Assembly: GCA_033032865.1 (NCBI GenBank)
Contig: JAWHQI010000328.1
Location: 1,798,001 to 1,862,000, forward strand
Origin: Dactylorhiza incarnata
Taxonomy: Eukaryota > Streptophyta > Magnoliopsida > Asparagales > Orchidaceae
Direction: 5' to 3'
DNA: 64,000 bases
In this document: positions 1-10,230 of the stretch, in pieces
Position numbering within the stretch: position 1 is the stretch's first letter
Layout of the letters: the number at the start of each line of letters is the position of its first letter
Notes under the pieces: model-generated
What the model was told of the DNA's origin: nothing
Seen by the model: only the letters and a program-made list of their open reading frames with translations
The model's database searches: none
Made by a program: the position numbers and the translations under genes

Positions 1-455
1 GCGCAATAGGTGAGACAGAACTCATAAAATTACAATTAGGTGCGCACGGACAGTGGCGCACGACCGGTGGTCGTGCGCACTGGAGTTGATGGGCGTGCGC
101 ACTGCACTAGACAGAACTCGTAAAAGGGGCTAAGTGCGCACGATCAGTGGCGCACGACCAGTGGTCGTGCGCACTAGAACAAGTGATCGTGCGCAGTGTT
201 CCTGTGCAGAATTGCACCGGAAACACTTGCACGCCTCCTATTCCAGCACAAACACAGGTCTAGCCACCGAAAGTGGCACTTAACAACATATGAGTACTAT
301 GAAAGGAAATAAACACGAAAACACGCCAAAGTGGGCCAAAATGTGCACCTAGCATGGGTTATCAATTATAAACTATAATAAGGCTAAAGTGCGTGATATT
401 GACTAAATAATGGCCCGGATGAGTCCATGAAGGTGTATATAATCAGGACTCATCA
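1..455 (-). mobile_element. LTR fragment, Athila-like gag-only family
   Basis: Read on the minus strand, the block opens at 455 with TGATGAGTCC, then a short TATATACAC stretch and GGACTCATC. This is the same opening as the two complete LTRs at 36938 and 42684. Further in it is full of GTGCGCACGACC-type palindromes, the counterpart of the CGCACGGTCGTGCG palindromes in those LTRs. It is a diverged subfamily copy cut by the window edge. It interrupts the LTR fragment that ends at 456. Confidence 0.7.
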
Positions 456-596
456 GTATATCACATTTTGTTTTCCTTATTTCTTGATTCATGAAATACG
501 CAAGATCCTTACTCTTTGGGTTGTTCTTGTTATTTCTTCTGATGCGCACATTTGATGTGCTATTATCATTATGAATGGTATGTAGAAAACCCAACA
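456..596 (-). mobile_element. LTR start fragment, same family as the solo LTR at 1091
   Basis: Read on the minus strand from 596, this is the first ~140 bp of the LTR that starts at 1091 (TGTTGGGTTTTCTA, then AATGTGCGCA), at roughly 90 percent identity by eye. The copy stops where the element ending at 455 has inserted, so the rest of this LTR should lie beyond the window start. The two copies face each other in opposite orientation. Confidence 0.7.
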
Positions 597-1085
597 AACA
601 CACATTATGCCGTCACCGCTCGCTACTCGCGAGTGAGATTCCTGGTCCGCCTCGCCTTGCTCCAGCAGGATGCTCGCAGCGAATCGGCAAGTACTCTCTG
701 AATCGCCCGTAGCTGATTTTCCCGTAATTCGGCGAACATTGGGCTGTACAGTTAACTTCCTGTCTTTCTAAGGACTCAAACCGACAAAATTATACATAGC
801 CTTTCTATACATCTTTATGGCTCAGCCTAAAATCACTTTAACTCTCATCTATTTTATCAAATCAGAGGTATGTCCCAACAAGAGGAACTTGAGGGGTTGA
901 GTACTTGAGCGTTAGAGAAGCGCTTGAGCGCTTGAGCACTTGACCGTTGGAGAGACACTTGAGGGCTTTAGCACATGAGCGCTCAAGAGACACTTGAGCG
1001 CTTGAGCTAGAGAGTACGAGAGTTCTAATTCTTCGTCGGAAAAACTTCAGAGTTCCAAGTTTTCGTCGGAAAAACCTTGAGAGCC
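597..1085. other. Unassigned spacer with CGCTTGAGCG short repeats
   Basis: No coding region was recognised. At about 898-1016 a short imperfect tandem repeat is built from GCGCTTGAGCACTTGA-like units. At 1028-1078 there are two copies of TTCGTCGGAAAAAC. It separates two opposed LTR copies and probably belongs to an older element. Confidence 0.4.
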
Positions 1086-1090
1086 ATTTT

Positions 1091-2134
1091 TGTTGGGTTT
1101 TCTATATACCATTCTTAATGATAAAAGCACATCAAATGTGCGCAGCGAAAGAAATAACAAGAACAACTCAAAGAGTAAGGATCTTGCGGATTTCATGAAT
1201 CAAGAGATTAGTAAAGCAAAATGCGATATACCTTTCCGGGATTTAGTCAATACTCAACCAAGATGCTCCTAGAAGAGATCCGGTAGACGAACTTCGAGTT
1301 CCAAGCACCGAAATGTATCGGCCCCTCTACAGAGATCCACACAAGGAATGAGAACCCCAATGCCTTGTCGCACAAGGTATGGGTCGGAGAAGAACGGTCC
1401 TCTGCGTCCTTACGAACTGCTAGGTCCGTTGAAGGGGAGGCGGCGATGGTCGGCGAAGCCTAGGTCAGCGGACGGGGCGAGAGGTATCAGAACACTTCTG
1501 TCTTCTCGGCCCTTCTAAAATCGCGAAAAGAATCGATCTGTTCTACCTTCTTTAGAAGAACTAATCACGTCTCTTTTATACGCAAGACATAAAATAGTTT
1601 ATCCGCAGACCAGAGGAAAAACAGAACAATTCTGCCATGATTTAAATTCGTCGAATGTGTTACAATTCGACTAAACACTTTAGACGAATTATCTTAAATT
1701 TGACTGAACAATTTAGATGAATTCGAATAGACAATTTCGACCAAACACTTTAGACGAAGCATCATAAGTTCGACTAAACAATTTAGACGAATTCAAATAG
1801 ACGAATTGACATAGTTTCGTCCAAACCCTTTAAACGAATTTGTCTCTTATAAATCCATTCGTAGAAACCCTTTCGACGAATTCGCTAAGTCCTATAGAAT
1901 TCTTCTAAACCATTTAGACGATTCATCAATAGTACTTATTTCCCGTTTGAGACATTCTCAATTCAATTCCGAACAGTCATAGGATTGGTCCTCCACTCAT
2001 ATCCAATATGAGTAAGGACAACACAATTCTTTCTCCAACTTCTCCAAACCCTTTTATGTGCAACCCTATAGGCTCATATTGCATTGGCAGTAAGACTAAC
2101 TGATTGCTTTGAGATCACATCAGAAACTCCAACA
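1091..2134 (+). mobile_element. Solo LTR, copia-type, 1044 bp, TSD ATTTT
   Basis: The block starts with TGTTGGG and ends with CTCCAACA, and is flanked by ATTTT at 1086-1090 and 2135-2139. Perfect TSDs with no internal region mark a solo LTR left by LTR-LTR recombination. The strand given follows the TGTTGGG end and is a guess, because no clear TATA box settles it. At about 1650-1925 it carries an array of motifs such as TTCGACTAAACA and TTTAGACGAATT. The short open frame at its start also appears in the fragment at 456-596 and is LTR sequence, not a gene. Confidence 0.8.
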
Positions 2135-2139
2135 ATTTT

Positions 2140-3080
2140 CTCACTTATTAGTATCTTTTCTTCAAATGAAGGCCTAGGAGCCTGTTATAATTTTTCTGAG
2201 AGCACACTGGTAATTGTGTCGTCTTAGAGTTTTAATCGGCGAATGAGATTGTGTGACTCTGGTCACCTGGATCACCAATTTTCAAAAAAGACGTCGATGC
2301 CCCCGGGCGGTCTGGGCAATCCGGGTGGCCTGAGTAAGCTCGTTGGAGGCGGCGTGACGGTGGTGCGGTGGAAGCGATGGGCGTGATGGTACGCGTTGCG
2401 TGCACTGCTTGCACGTAGCAGGCTGCTGCACGCTCAGTAGGGCGACGGGCACTGCGTGTGCGCGCCGCAAGGCACCGCGCGCGTGTGGTGGGGAGCAGCG
2501 CGCACGGTAGGGCCACTGCATGCCAACATGCATGATGCGCGCGCGTCAAGCCACTATGCCCGCACGCGCAACAATTGTGTTGTGCTCCTGGGATAGGAGT
2601 TGTGTTGTGCGTGCGCACATCAGTTGTGTTGCGCGCCTGCGGGCTGAAGGTGCAGCCCATGCACGCATGCAGTAGGTGCGCTATGCGGGCAACTTGTGCA
2701 AAGCGTGTGGGCAGACCTGCACGGTAGATGCGTGAGCGCGTGTGTGGATGCTTACGTCATTCACTTGGGCGCGACACGTCTTGCGTGTAAATGAAGTTTG
2801 TGCATTCCAGCGTCCCTTTAAGAGACCAGACGGACTCGGAATTGCGCGAGAACGGGCTGGTTGGAACCATCTTGACGACCTGGTCGAGATCGTGACAATA
2901 AACTTACAGTTCGACCGAACTATTTTTAGGAAACCCCATCAATTATAGAGGAGATGCCCGAACGTGCCATGTTGCACATGGCAAGCCCAAAACAAGGAAA
3001 GAAAATTTGCAACTGTAGCTAACCCAAATCGACTCGTGAACCTTCCGAGAAAAGGGACTCCCTACCGGTAACAGAAATAG
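2140..3080. other. Unassigned, GC-rich core with CpG-dense palindromes
   Basis: No homology was recognised. The stretch 2300-2740 is very GC-rich with GCGCGC and GTGCGCAC tracts, so open frames there on the minus strand are composition effects. It is probably part of an old retroelement. Sequence from 2740 to 3080 shows nothing identifiable. Confidence 0.3.
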
Positions 3081-3245
3081 TTGGGTGAGCAAACATTGGG
3101 GGAAGAAGGGGGCATTGGGGGCGAGCAGAAAATGGGTGAAGAAGGAAGCGTCGGGGGCGAGCATGAAACGGAGAAGAAGGGGGGGGGGGGTGTCAGGGCG
3201 AGCAGGAAACGGCAAGAAGGGGGTGTCGGGGAGAGCATGCGAGTA
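3081..3245. repeat. Purine-rich minisatellite, about 45-bp unit, 3-4 copies
   Basis: Imperfect tandem units contain GGGGGCGAGCA, a GAAACGG-like middle and AGAAGGGGG, with a run of 11-12 G near 3180. The open frames on both strands here follow from the repeat and are not treated as genes. Confidence 0.6.
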
Positions 3246-4072
3246 ACAATCTACGAAAAGGAGGAAAAAGGTGAGTGCTGATCGTTTTTTAGGAATGCTT
3301 TAAAAATGAGTTATGATGCGTGCTAATAGCAAATATTAAAATGCTATTAGCAATGAGCAACCTAAATCATAAGTTAAATACACGGGGACTAAGGCTTCGT
3401 TTGGTATGGCTTATTTGCTCCGGTGAGTTTCGTCAAAAATGTTGTTATCATAGATTCTATGTTTGGCAAGACAGACTATGGCCACTACAAAAAAAATATA
3501 CTAGTTTTGAGCATAAAATGCATGAACTTTTTTATGTGAGGTCAGGTGTTATCGAACGATGGTTCATGACCACCATGTACAGCCACCACCCGCCAAAAGC
3601 AGCCTAAAGTTCATATCTGAGATATGGCCAGAGCACTGTAATAGCCAGCAGGGCGAAAGAATAAAAATCCCCAAATCAAATCATACTATTAACATGATAC
3701 ATTTTCAAAATACAAGTAAAGAAATTTTACAAAGAATATATTTGAAATATAAAGGTAGTAATATATGTTGTACAGAGAATATCCCTATGATAGGGAATGA
3801 TGGATGACAGCCACGAGTGCCCACATGAGCCGCATATTTGTTTGCTGACAAGCCCACATGAAATTGCACAGCTCAGAACCTAAAAAGCTCTCACAATATG
3901 GATAAAAAGTTGAGTGCTACTGCCACGTAATAAGTCTCCTATTTGATCATCACTGTATACCAGCTGTTTTTTTCTCATATTCTTTTATCTTTCTATCTTT
4001 GAGTAAAAATTGTTAAATGAAAACTGAATGAAAAGTCAATAATGAATTAAGGGTAAAGTACTGGTTGTATCA
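3246..4072. other. AT-rich intergenic sequence, no gene seen
   Basis: Short open frames occur but none resembles a known protein or has supporting signals. The phrase GGCTTCGTTTGGTATGGC near 3393 resembles ends of small DNA transposons, but no matching inverted end and TSD were found. Confidence 0.3.
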
Positions 4073-4270
4073 CAATATTATAGGGGAAAATATTTGATCA
4101 TCTGTAATTTTTAAAAGTACTATTATAATTCCTAATTTTTCATAATTGAGATATTTGACCTCTTGTAGAAAGAATTTGTAGGCGGTCAAATGTCTCGGTT
4201 ATGAAAAATTAGGAGTTACAATGATCCATTTTAAACTTATATGGGGGCAAACATCTTTCCTCTACAATAT
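4073..4270. mobile_element. Fold-back MITE-like element, about 198 bp
   Basis: The two halves are imperfect reverse complements. The left inner arm CCTAATTTTTCATAATTGAG (from 4131) pairs with the right arm ending ATGAAAAATTAGG (to 4213), and the flanking 60 bases on each side also pair (AATATTATAGGGGAAAATAT with its counterpart ending near 4270). Nearly the whole element could form one long hairpin. It has no coding capacity. A TA-type TSD is possible but cannot be fixed. Confidence 0.55.
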
Positions 4271-4954
4271 AGAGATGTCAAAGGTACTTGAATTAAAGAA
4301 GGAGCTTTCATTTAATATAGTGTTAGTAGAATCGACATGAGATACTACGTGCATAGAGCATGAATGGCATCGGCAATATTTCAGTTATTTTTAATGATAC
4401 ATGATTTCTATTGTGGAAATATTTTTATTTATTTTATTTTGTTGCGGTCCACTCAAGACTTCGTTAGACCGGATTGAATTGAACTGTCTTAGCCCGGGAG
4501 CGTTCGAGTTTGCAAACAGTAACAGAAAAAGGAAAGATGACAAGACAAATTTTTAAAGTGGAAAACCCCTCAACTGGGTGAAAAACCACGCGGCTGGGTC
4601 TGTGTCGGTCAAAACTTCCACTATTTGTTGGTTATTGTACAGAGTTGTTATGAAGAACTCGAGGATGACAGACCGCCTCTCGTTACAATTGTTAAGAGAG
4701 AGGTGTTCGGTGGGTGACAAGCCCCCGCTCACGAAGCTAAGTCTTTTGTCTGCTGCAGAGGGGAATGCTGCGCTCTGAGCGCTCTAGAGATTTTGATTAC
4801 AACTTGAAGGCTGGATCGATGTGCTCTGTGCATCTTTGTCTCTGCAGCTTGTCTCCTGGTGCGCGAGAAGAGTTTGGAGTACTGGTCTTGCTGGTGGCTG
4901 ACACGCTTGTTGCTGTATATGCGGGTGTGTGCTTGGAGCGGTCTTGAGAGCGAA

Positions 4955-5475
4955 GCGCACACAGGCGCACTTGGAGCAGGGCGCACGCTTGGAGCGTGGC
5001 GCACAGAGGCGCGCTTGGAGCGGGGCGCCCAGAGGCGCTCTTGGAGAGGGGCGCACGGACGCGCGCCTGGAGCGAGGCGTCCGGAGGCGCGCTTGGAGTG
5101 GGGCGTACAGAGGCGTGCTTGGAGCAGGGCGCAGGGAGACGTGCTTGGAGCGGAGCGCGCTTGGAGCAGCGCGCTTGGAGCGGAGCGCACGGAGGCGCGC
5201 TTGGAGCGGAGCACACGAAAACCCGCTTGGAGCAGAGGGCACGGAGGCGTTCTAGGAGCGTAGCGCACGGAGGCGCGCTTTGAGTGGCGCGCTTGGAGAG
5301 GAGCGCACTTGGAGCGGAGTGCGCTTGGAGGCACGCTTGGAGCGGAGTGCACGGAGGCGCGCTTGGAGAGGAGTGCACGGAGGCGCGCTTGGAGCGTAGC
5401 GCACGGAGGCACGCTTGGAGCACAGCGCACGGAGGCGTGCTTGGAGCGGAGTGCAAGGAGGCGCACTTGTAGCGA
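4955..5475 (-). repeat. 26-bp minisatellite, about 20 copies
   Basis: The consensus is built from GGCGCGCTTGGAGCGGAGCG plus CACGGA, with truncated 16-bp variants inside. Because 26 is not a multiple of 3, one array stays open in several frames on both strands, producing Ala/Arg/Ser-rich frames over 100-240 codons. These are not treated as genes. The array lies in the transcribed part of the solo LTR at 4440-5825. Confidence 0.85.
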
Positions 5476-5665
5476 TCTTGAGAGCGGAAGAAGGCCTTCG
5501 AAGGATCTTCAAGGTGCTCGAAGATCTTCGAAAGAGATCTTTGAAGATGAGGGGATCTTCGAAGATGAAGGTGATCTTCGAAGAAGGATGAAGATCTTCA
5601 TCCGTCTTCGAAGTGCTTGAAGGTTCCTTCAAGGGCGGCTTCGAAGATGAGAGAGATCTTCAAGA
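5475..5665. repeat. TTCGAAGATCTTC palindromic repeats
   Basis: Repeated GATCTTCGAAGA-type dyads, at least eight, occur between the minisatellite and the TATA box of the solo LTR. They could fold into hairpins in the LTR transcript leader. Function unknown. Confidence 0.6.
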
Positions 5666-6787
5666 GGAAGAGGAAGGAGGAGGAGGAGAAAAGGATGGAA
5701 ATGAGAGAAGTCTTGGAGTTCTATTTATAGGCCCTAAAGGTAGTTACGGTAGTTATGTAGTTATTCACAGGCCGTAACCACCATAATTGTTATTTGCAGC
5801 CCGATTTCATATAAATTAATACGCATATTGTTGGGAATCTTGCCCACATGATTCCTGATTTGAAGAAGTCAGCAAGTCAAGAAAACTTCACTTTGTATTT
5901 GATCACTTCTCTAGCTTATAAATCTCAGGAAGTTAGTAGAATAGAGTTCGTCGAACGCAGAATGCTGTTCGTTGAACGCAGAAGCAAGATCGTCGAACTC
6001 AAAAGGAAGATCGACGACCGCTGAGACTTGGCATGATCGTCGAACGCAGAATGAAGATCGTCAAACTCAGAAGCAAGATCGTAGACCGCTGAGACTTGGC
6101 GAGTCAGTCGACCGCTGAGACTCGGCAAGATCGTCGAACGCAGAATGGAGTTCATCGAACGCAGAGACGGCACCGAAGAATGAAGCTTGTCGAACGCAGA
6201 GAAGACGCGGTATCGTCGACTTCACCAAAGTGGCCTTGTCGTCGAGAAGAACCAACATCGTCGTGAAGAAGCCTTATCGCTGAAAAGGCTAAGTATGACC
6301 GATGGCGTTGTTCATCGTCGTAAATAAGGCATGTCGTCGAGAAGACTGAAGAAGGATAGATGAAGACAAGCAGTTGCTAAAGTATGATCTGTCGACATGG
6401 TATTACTCATGTCGTCGATAGAACAACGTGATTATGACGACAGTCTACAAGAAAGAAGATTACGACGACACAGTCAAAGACAACATATTGTCGTATATGC
6501 AGAAGCACCAGAATGTCTCGTATCATCGAGATACCTGCATCAGAGACAGGAGCAAGAAGAATTGAAAGTCTACCTAAGTTCAAGGCATCGACAAAGTCCT
6601 GACATCGAGATATCATCCATGTCATCGTGACAATGTAAATATCGTCGAGACAGATTCAAAAATTGCGGACGCGCTGTCAGCATTTAATGTCGCCGCCTGA
6701 TTGTCCAATCAGTGCGTGCTCTTAAGGAAAGGAGCGTCTGACACTTAAGGAACTTTTTTCAGAAGACCATTGGGAGCCTCGCAGTCT

Positions 6788-6795
6788 TATAAAAG
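6788..6795 (+). promoter_or_regulatory. TATA box of the 5' LTR
   Basis: TATAAAAG lies about 890 bp before the LTR end. The same box occurs at 13021-13028 in the 3' LTR. It marks the U3/R boundary, with transcription expected about 30 bp downstream. Confidence 0.7.
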
Positions 6796-7092
6796 AGATA
6801 AGAGGTTGCTCTAATGTGAAATGAATCGATCAATAAGAAAGAACTTCCGCATACAGAAAATAGAACAGAAAAAGTGGCGCAAGAAAGAAAGTGAAAAAGA
6901 AGAAGCAGTCATCTCCATCGACTGATAAGAAGCCAATCCTCATCAGGCTAAGGAAAGATTGAAGAAGAACTGTGCGCTCAAGATCTAATTCAGAAGCATC
7001 TTCTTCTACCTTAAGAAGCCGATCTTCAACAGGCTAAAGTTGCCGATCTTCATCCGGCAGAAGTAACAGTCTTTTATCACTGTATTTTTGTA

Positions 7093-7430
7093 AGGCTTGC
7101 GGGCCTATTTGTCTAGCTTGAGGGCTGGAGAACTGTGAGGCTTGAGGGCCAGGGCAGTGGACTTGTGGGTCCGACACCGTCTAGCTTGAGGGATGGAGAG
7201 CTGTGAGGCTTGAGGGCCAGGGCAGTGGACTTGCGGGTCCGATCTTGTCGAGCTTGAGGGCTTGGGTGCAGTAGGGGATTGCGGGCCTAGGCTGTAGACA
7301 CAGGACTTGCGGGTCTGTGTTGTGTGGGGCTTGAGGGCCTGAGTGTCGAGCTTGCGGGCTCGGGGGCAGTAGGGGCTTGTGGGCCTAGGCTGTTGGACTT
7401 GCGGGTCCGTGTTGTAAGGCTTGAGGGCCT
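7093..7430 (+). repeat. Covarying short hairpin repeats, about 15 units
   Basis: Each unit has loop TTG(A/C/T)GG flanked by 3-5 bases that pair: AGGC..GCCT, GGAC..GTCC, AGC..GCT, CGAGC..GCTCG. Different units use different but complementary stems. The same set recurs at 13325-13662. A few units have lost one side of the stem, for example AGC..GAT in the fifth. It lies 300-640 bp after the TATA box, in the transcribed LTR. Confidence 0.8.
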
Positions 7431-7677
7431 GAAGTTTTTGGCGGAGTTTGCTGATCCTAGCACACTGCTGGGTAGGCGCAGAGGGACAGAGGACTACTCA
7501 AGACACCCCGTCTTGAGGAACCTCTATAGATCTTGTGTCGTCTGGTGTGTTTTATCTGTGTTTATCTGTGCGATTTTTTGTGCTGTGCTTGAATATTCGA
7601 AACTCGCGCAAATAGTTTTAAAAGAATCCAGATCACCTAACACCCCCCCTCTAGGTGAACGTTCCATTACTAACAAG

Positions 7678-7690
7678 TGGTATCAAAGCT
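7678..7690 (+). other. Primer binding site (initiator tRNA-Met type)
   Basis: TGGTATCAAAGCT starts two bases after the 5' LTR end. TGGTATCA is the standard plant copia PBS, complementary to the 3' end of initiator tRNA-Met. Confidence 0.85.
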
Positions 7691-7744
7691 AGGTTGATCA
7701 ATAGAAGACTTAACCGTCTGATCTAGATCTTAGAACGACTCACT

Positions 7745-9910
7745 ATGACTGGTGGAGATCAGAATCGGGAGATGAGATCCATGAAACTTCCAATCTGCTC
7801 AAAGGAGAACTTTCCTATCAGGAAGGAAAGGGTTAGGCTGTTCATGGAAGCGGCTGATCCAAGAATCTATCTGACAATCCAACAGGGTCCCTTCATCCCT
7901 ACAACTGCTTCCACCATTGATCCAACGAAGAAGGTGGTTAAGAAATATGAGGACATGACCAAGGACGAGCTAGCCTTGGCAGGCCTAGATAAGAGGGCAC
8001 AAAATGTCATTGTAAGTGCCATAGATGATTCAACCCTCCATAATCTGATTCACTGCAAAACGGCCAAGGAGATGTGGAACTCCTTGATCGTGTACATGGA
8101 GGGTATTGAAGAAGTTAGGGATTATAGAAAATCCCTTCTCAACCAAGAGTATGAGGCCTTCAAGCAAGGCAAGAATGAAATAATCTCCAACTGTTATGAG
8201 AGATTTTTCAAGATAGTAAATGGATTGAGAAACTATGATAGAGAGTTCACAAACTCAGATCTTAATGACAAGTTTCTTAGATCCCTCACAAAAGAATGGG
8301 ACATCAAGATCTGTGCCATCAGAGAGATGGGCCAGCTGGGCATCATGGAGCCCATAAATCTGTATGGGAAGTTGCTGTCTCACGAACTTCAACTCAACAC
8401 CAGAAAAGCTGAAGAAGAAAGCTCAAAGGTGAGCTCAAGAGACAGATTTATGGCTCTAAAGGCTGAGAGCACCAGAAGATCCAAGGGAAAGATCTTTGCA
8501 ACTCAGAGCAGATCTGAGAGCAGTGAGGAATCAGAAGCTAGCTCTTCAGATTCCAATGACACTGACAGAGAGGTGGCCCTTCTCTCAAAACAGTTCAGGA
8601 AGCTGATACACAGAAGGAGGAGGGATAATCACATAAATACATCTTCAAGTTCCAGAAGATCTGATCATCGTGACAGATCCAGATCCCTCAGGGTGGAAAA
8701 GTACAGGTATAACCCTGGTAAACATGATTTAAATAATACTGTTTGTTATTCCTGCAGCAAGACAGGTCACATGGCTGCTAACTGCCCTTCTAAGAAGAAG
8801 GAGTCAAGGAACCATGAAGAAAGAAGAAGCTCAAGGAGCAAGAGGAAGTCAGAAAAAGGATTTATGGCAAAGAAGGTCAGAACACTGAGTGATTTTGACT
8901 CAAGTTCCTCTGGTACTGAGGAAGATGCACTCATTGGCTTGATGGCCATAGGTGAAGATAACCCGGATGACATCTCTCCTGGGAAGGTAATCAACAGAAC
9001 TCCTCTATCTGACTCTGATTCTGAATCAGTAGCAGATTTTGTGAATGATGATGAGGGTGTGTCTGCTGCCAGCAGCACAGCCTCAAGATCCCAATATGAT
9101 GTTGAATCTGAACTGATAAGGCAATATAAAGCCCTACGGAAAGCTTTAAAAAGCTGTAAGAAACTCCTCAAAGTCCAGACCAAGGAGTTAGATTCCTTGA
9201 AGCCTGTTCAATCTGAGCTCCAGGAGACAGCTGAGAAGCTGGCTGCTATGAGCAAAGAAGTGGACAAATTAAAGGAAGCCATAAGGCTTAAGAATGCTGA
9301 ATTGGGACAGAAGAACAAGGTCATCAAGGACCTTGAGGAAATGTTGTTGGCTGAGAAGAAACTTGCATCCAACTTCTCAATGCCCAAAACTATCCTGCCT
9401 ATCATTGATACCTTCTCTGGACAGTTCAGAGCTGGTGTTGGTTTTAATCAGGAGACAGTTACGGGCAAAGATTCTGAAGCTAGACCTTCCTAAAAGAAGG
9501 TGCTGGTGTCAAGTCCTTCAGCCCACAAACCTGCAGCCATAGCAATCAAGAGTAAGGGAAAGGTTGTTCCTACAAAGCCTGTTCCCAAGAAGGTGAATCA
9601 AAATGTGGTGAGACCGATTCCACCCCAAACTCACACATATGAGGTTCACCCAAGATTCGTTAGGCAAGAAGCATGCTATTCTGCTCATCAGTACTGCCAC
9701 ACCACTCAGATGGTGAAGCAGAAGAGAAGATACAACATACATGAATGCTGGTGTTGTGGGACAGTAGGTCACTTTGCCTTGGACTGTTGGTTCAACCCGA
9801 CAGGGCTCAATGCAAAGAGAGTGCAGAACCCTCAGAGGTTTCGTGTTCCTTTATACCAACCTAACAGAAACCGAGGACCCAATCCATATTGGGTACCTAA
9901 GGGGAAGTAA
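7745..9910 (+). pseudogene. gag of SIRE-like element, one in-frame stop
   Basis: This is the capsid/nucleocapsid polyprotein. It begins at ATG 7745, 55 bases past the PBS, and reads 582 codons to TAA 9491-9493, then resumes in the same frame to TAA 9908-9910. Features in order: a gag core (residues about 1-230); a Ser/Arg/Glu-rich stretch; a CCHC zinc knuckle CYSCSKTGHMAANC (about residues 335-350); an acidic linker; a coiled-coil segment (about 455-540, regular Leu/Lys/Glu heptads); and, after the first stop, a second knuckle CWCCGTVGHFALDC. All blocks stay in one frame, so the two TAA codons are point mutations. The long gag with a C-terminal coiled coil fits SIRE-type elements. Confidence 0.88.
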
Positions 9911-10230
9911 TTTGTCTTGCAGGTAGGTCCAAATGCCAACCAATCTCCAATTTGGTATTTGGACCGTGGCTGCTCCAGGCACATGACTGGAGTCAGAAGG
10001 TACTTGAAAGAATTCATCCATGTGGAGAATGGACCAACCGTGATCTTTGGTGGTTCAGAAAAGGGAGTGACTAGGGGCTATGGCAGCATCTCAAATGGGT
10101 TAGTTACCATCACAAGGGTGGCTTATGTGGAGGGATTGAAACACAATCTCATAAGCATAAGTCAACTGTGTGACTTAGGCTTTGTTATTACCTTCCACAA
10201 GGACAAGTGTCTAATTAAGAGATGCAAGGT
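9911..10230 (+). pseudogene. Protease and start of the pre-integrase region, damaged
   Basis: The frame continues from gag past the TAA at 9908. The copia protease site D-S-G appears as [13 protein letters not shown], so the catalytic Ser position is Arg. A block typical of sequence downstream of copia protease follows ([16 protein letters not shown]). Near 10222-10230 the sequence passes straight into RT: no GAG-pre-integrase HHCC finger and no DDE integrase core is present. The junction is in frame, so the deletion kept the reading frame. Confidence 0.8.

Larger units (their letters stand above)
4440..5825 (-). mobile_element. Solo LTR (minus), 1386 bp, TSD TATTT
   Basis: On the minus strand it starts TGCGTATTAA at 5825 and ends GGACCGCAACA at 4440. 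A TATA box (CTATAAATAG, plus coordinates 5721-5730) sits at the position expected for U3/R. The left TSD is TATTT at 4435-4439. The right copy is split by the copia insertion: TAT at 5826-5828 and, rejoined, TATTT at 13909-13913. It carries a 26-bp minisatellite (4955-5475) and TTCGAAGATC repeats (5475-5660) downstream of the TATA box. Confidence 0.72.
5829..7675 (+). repeat. 5' LTR of SIRE-like copia element
   Basis: It starts TGTTGGGAATC and ends CATTACTAACA. U3 (5930-6250) holds an array of CGTCGAACGCAGAA-type motifs, many being the palindrome GTTCGTCGAAC or a variant. A TATA box lies at 6788. The transcribed part carries short hairpin repeats (7093-7430) and a CCCCCCCTCTAG tract near the end. 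The partner LTR at 12063-13906 is 3 bp shorter and differs at a few percent of sites by eye. Confidence 0.93.

Noticed and set aside
1091..2145. PPT-like reading at 2135-2150 that would make 1091-2134 the 3' LTR of a minus element
   Set aside because: The ATTTT after the LTR matches ATTTT before it, so it is a target-site duplication and the LTR is solo.
2232..2660. 142-codon Cys/His/Ala-rich minus frame
   Set aside because: Lies in an extremely GC-rich, CpG-dense stretch; no domain pattern and no conserved spacing of Cys/His.
4729..5632. Several overlapping Ala/Arg/Ser-rich frames of 95-245 codons on both strands
   Set aside because: They are the 26-bp minisatellite read in different frames. 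There is no homology and no start context.
8767..9183. 138-codon minus frame inside copia gag
   Set aside because: Shadow of the Ser/Glu/Lys-rich gag frame on the plus strand.
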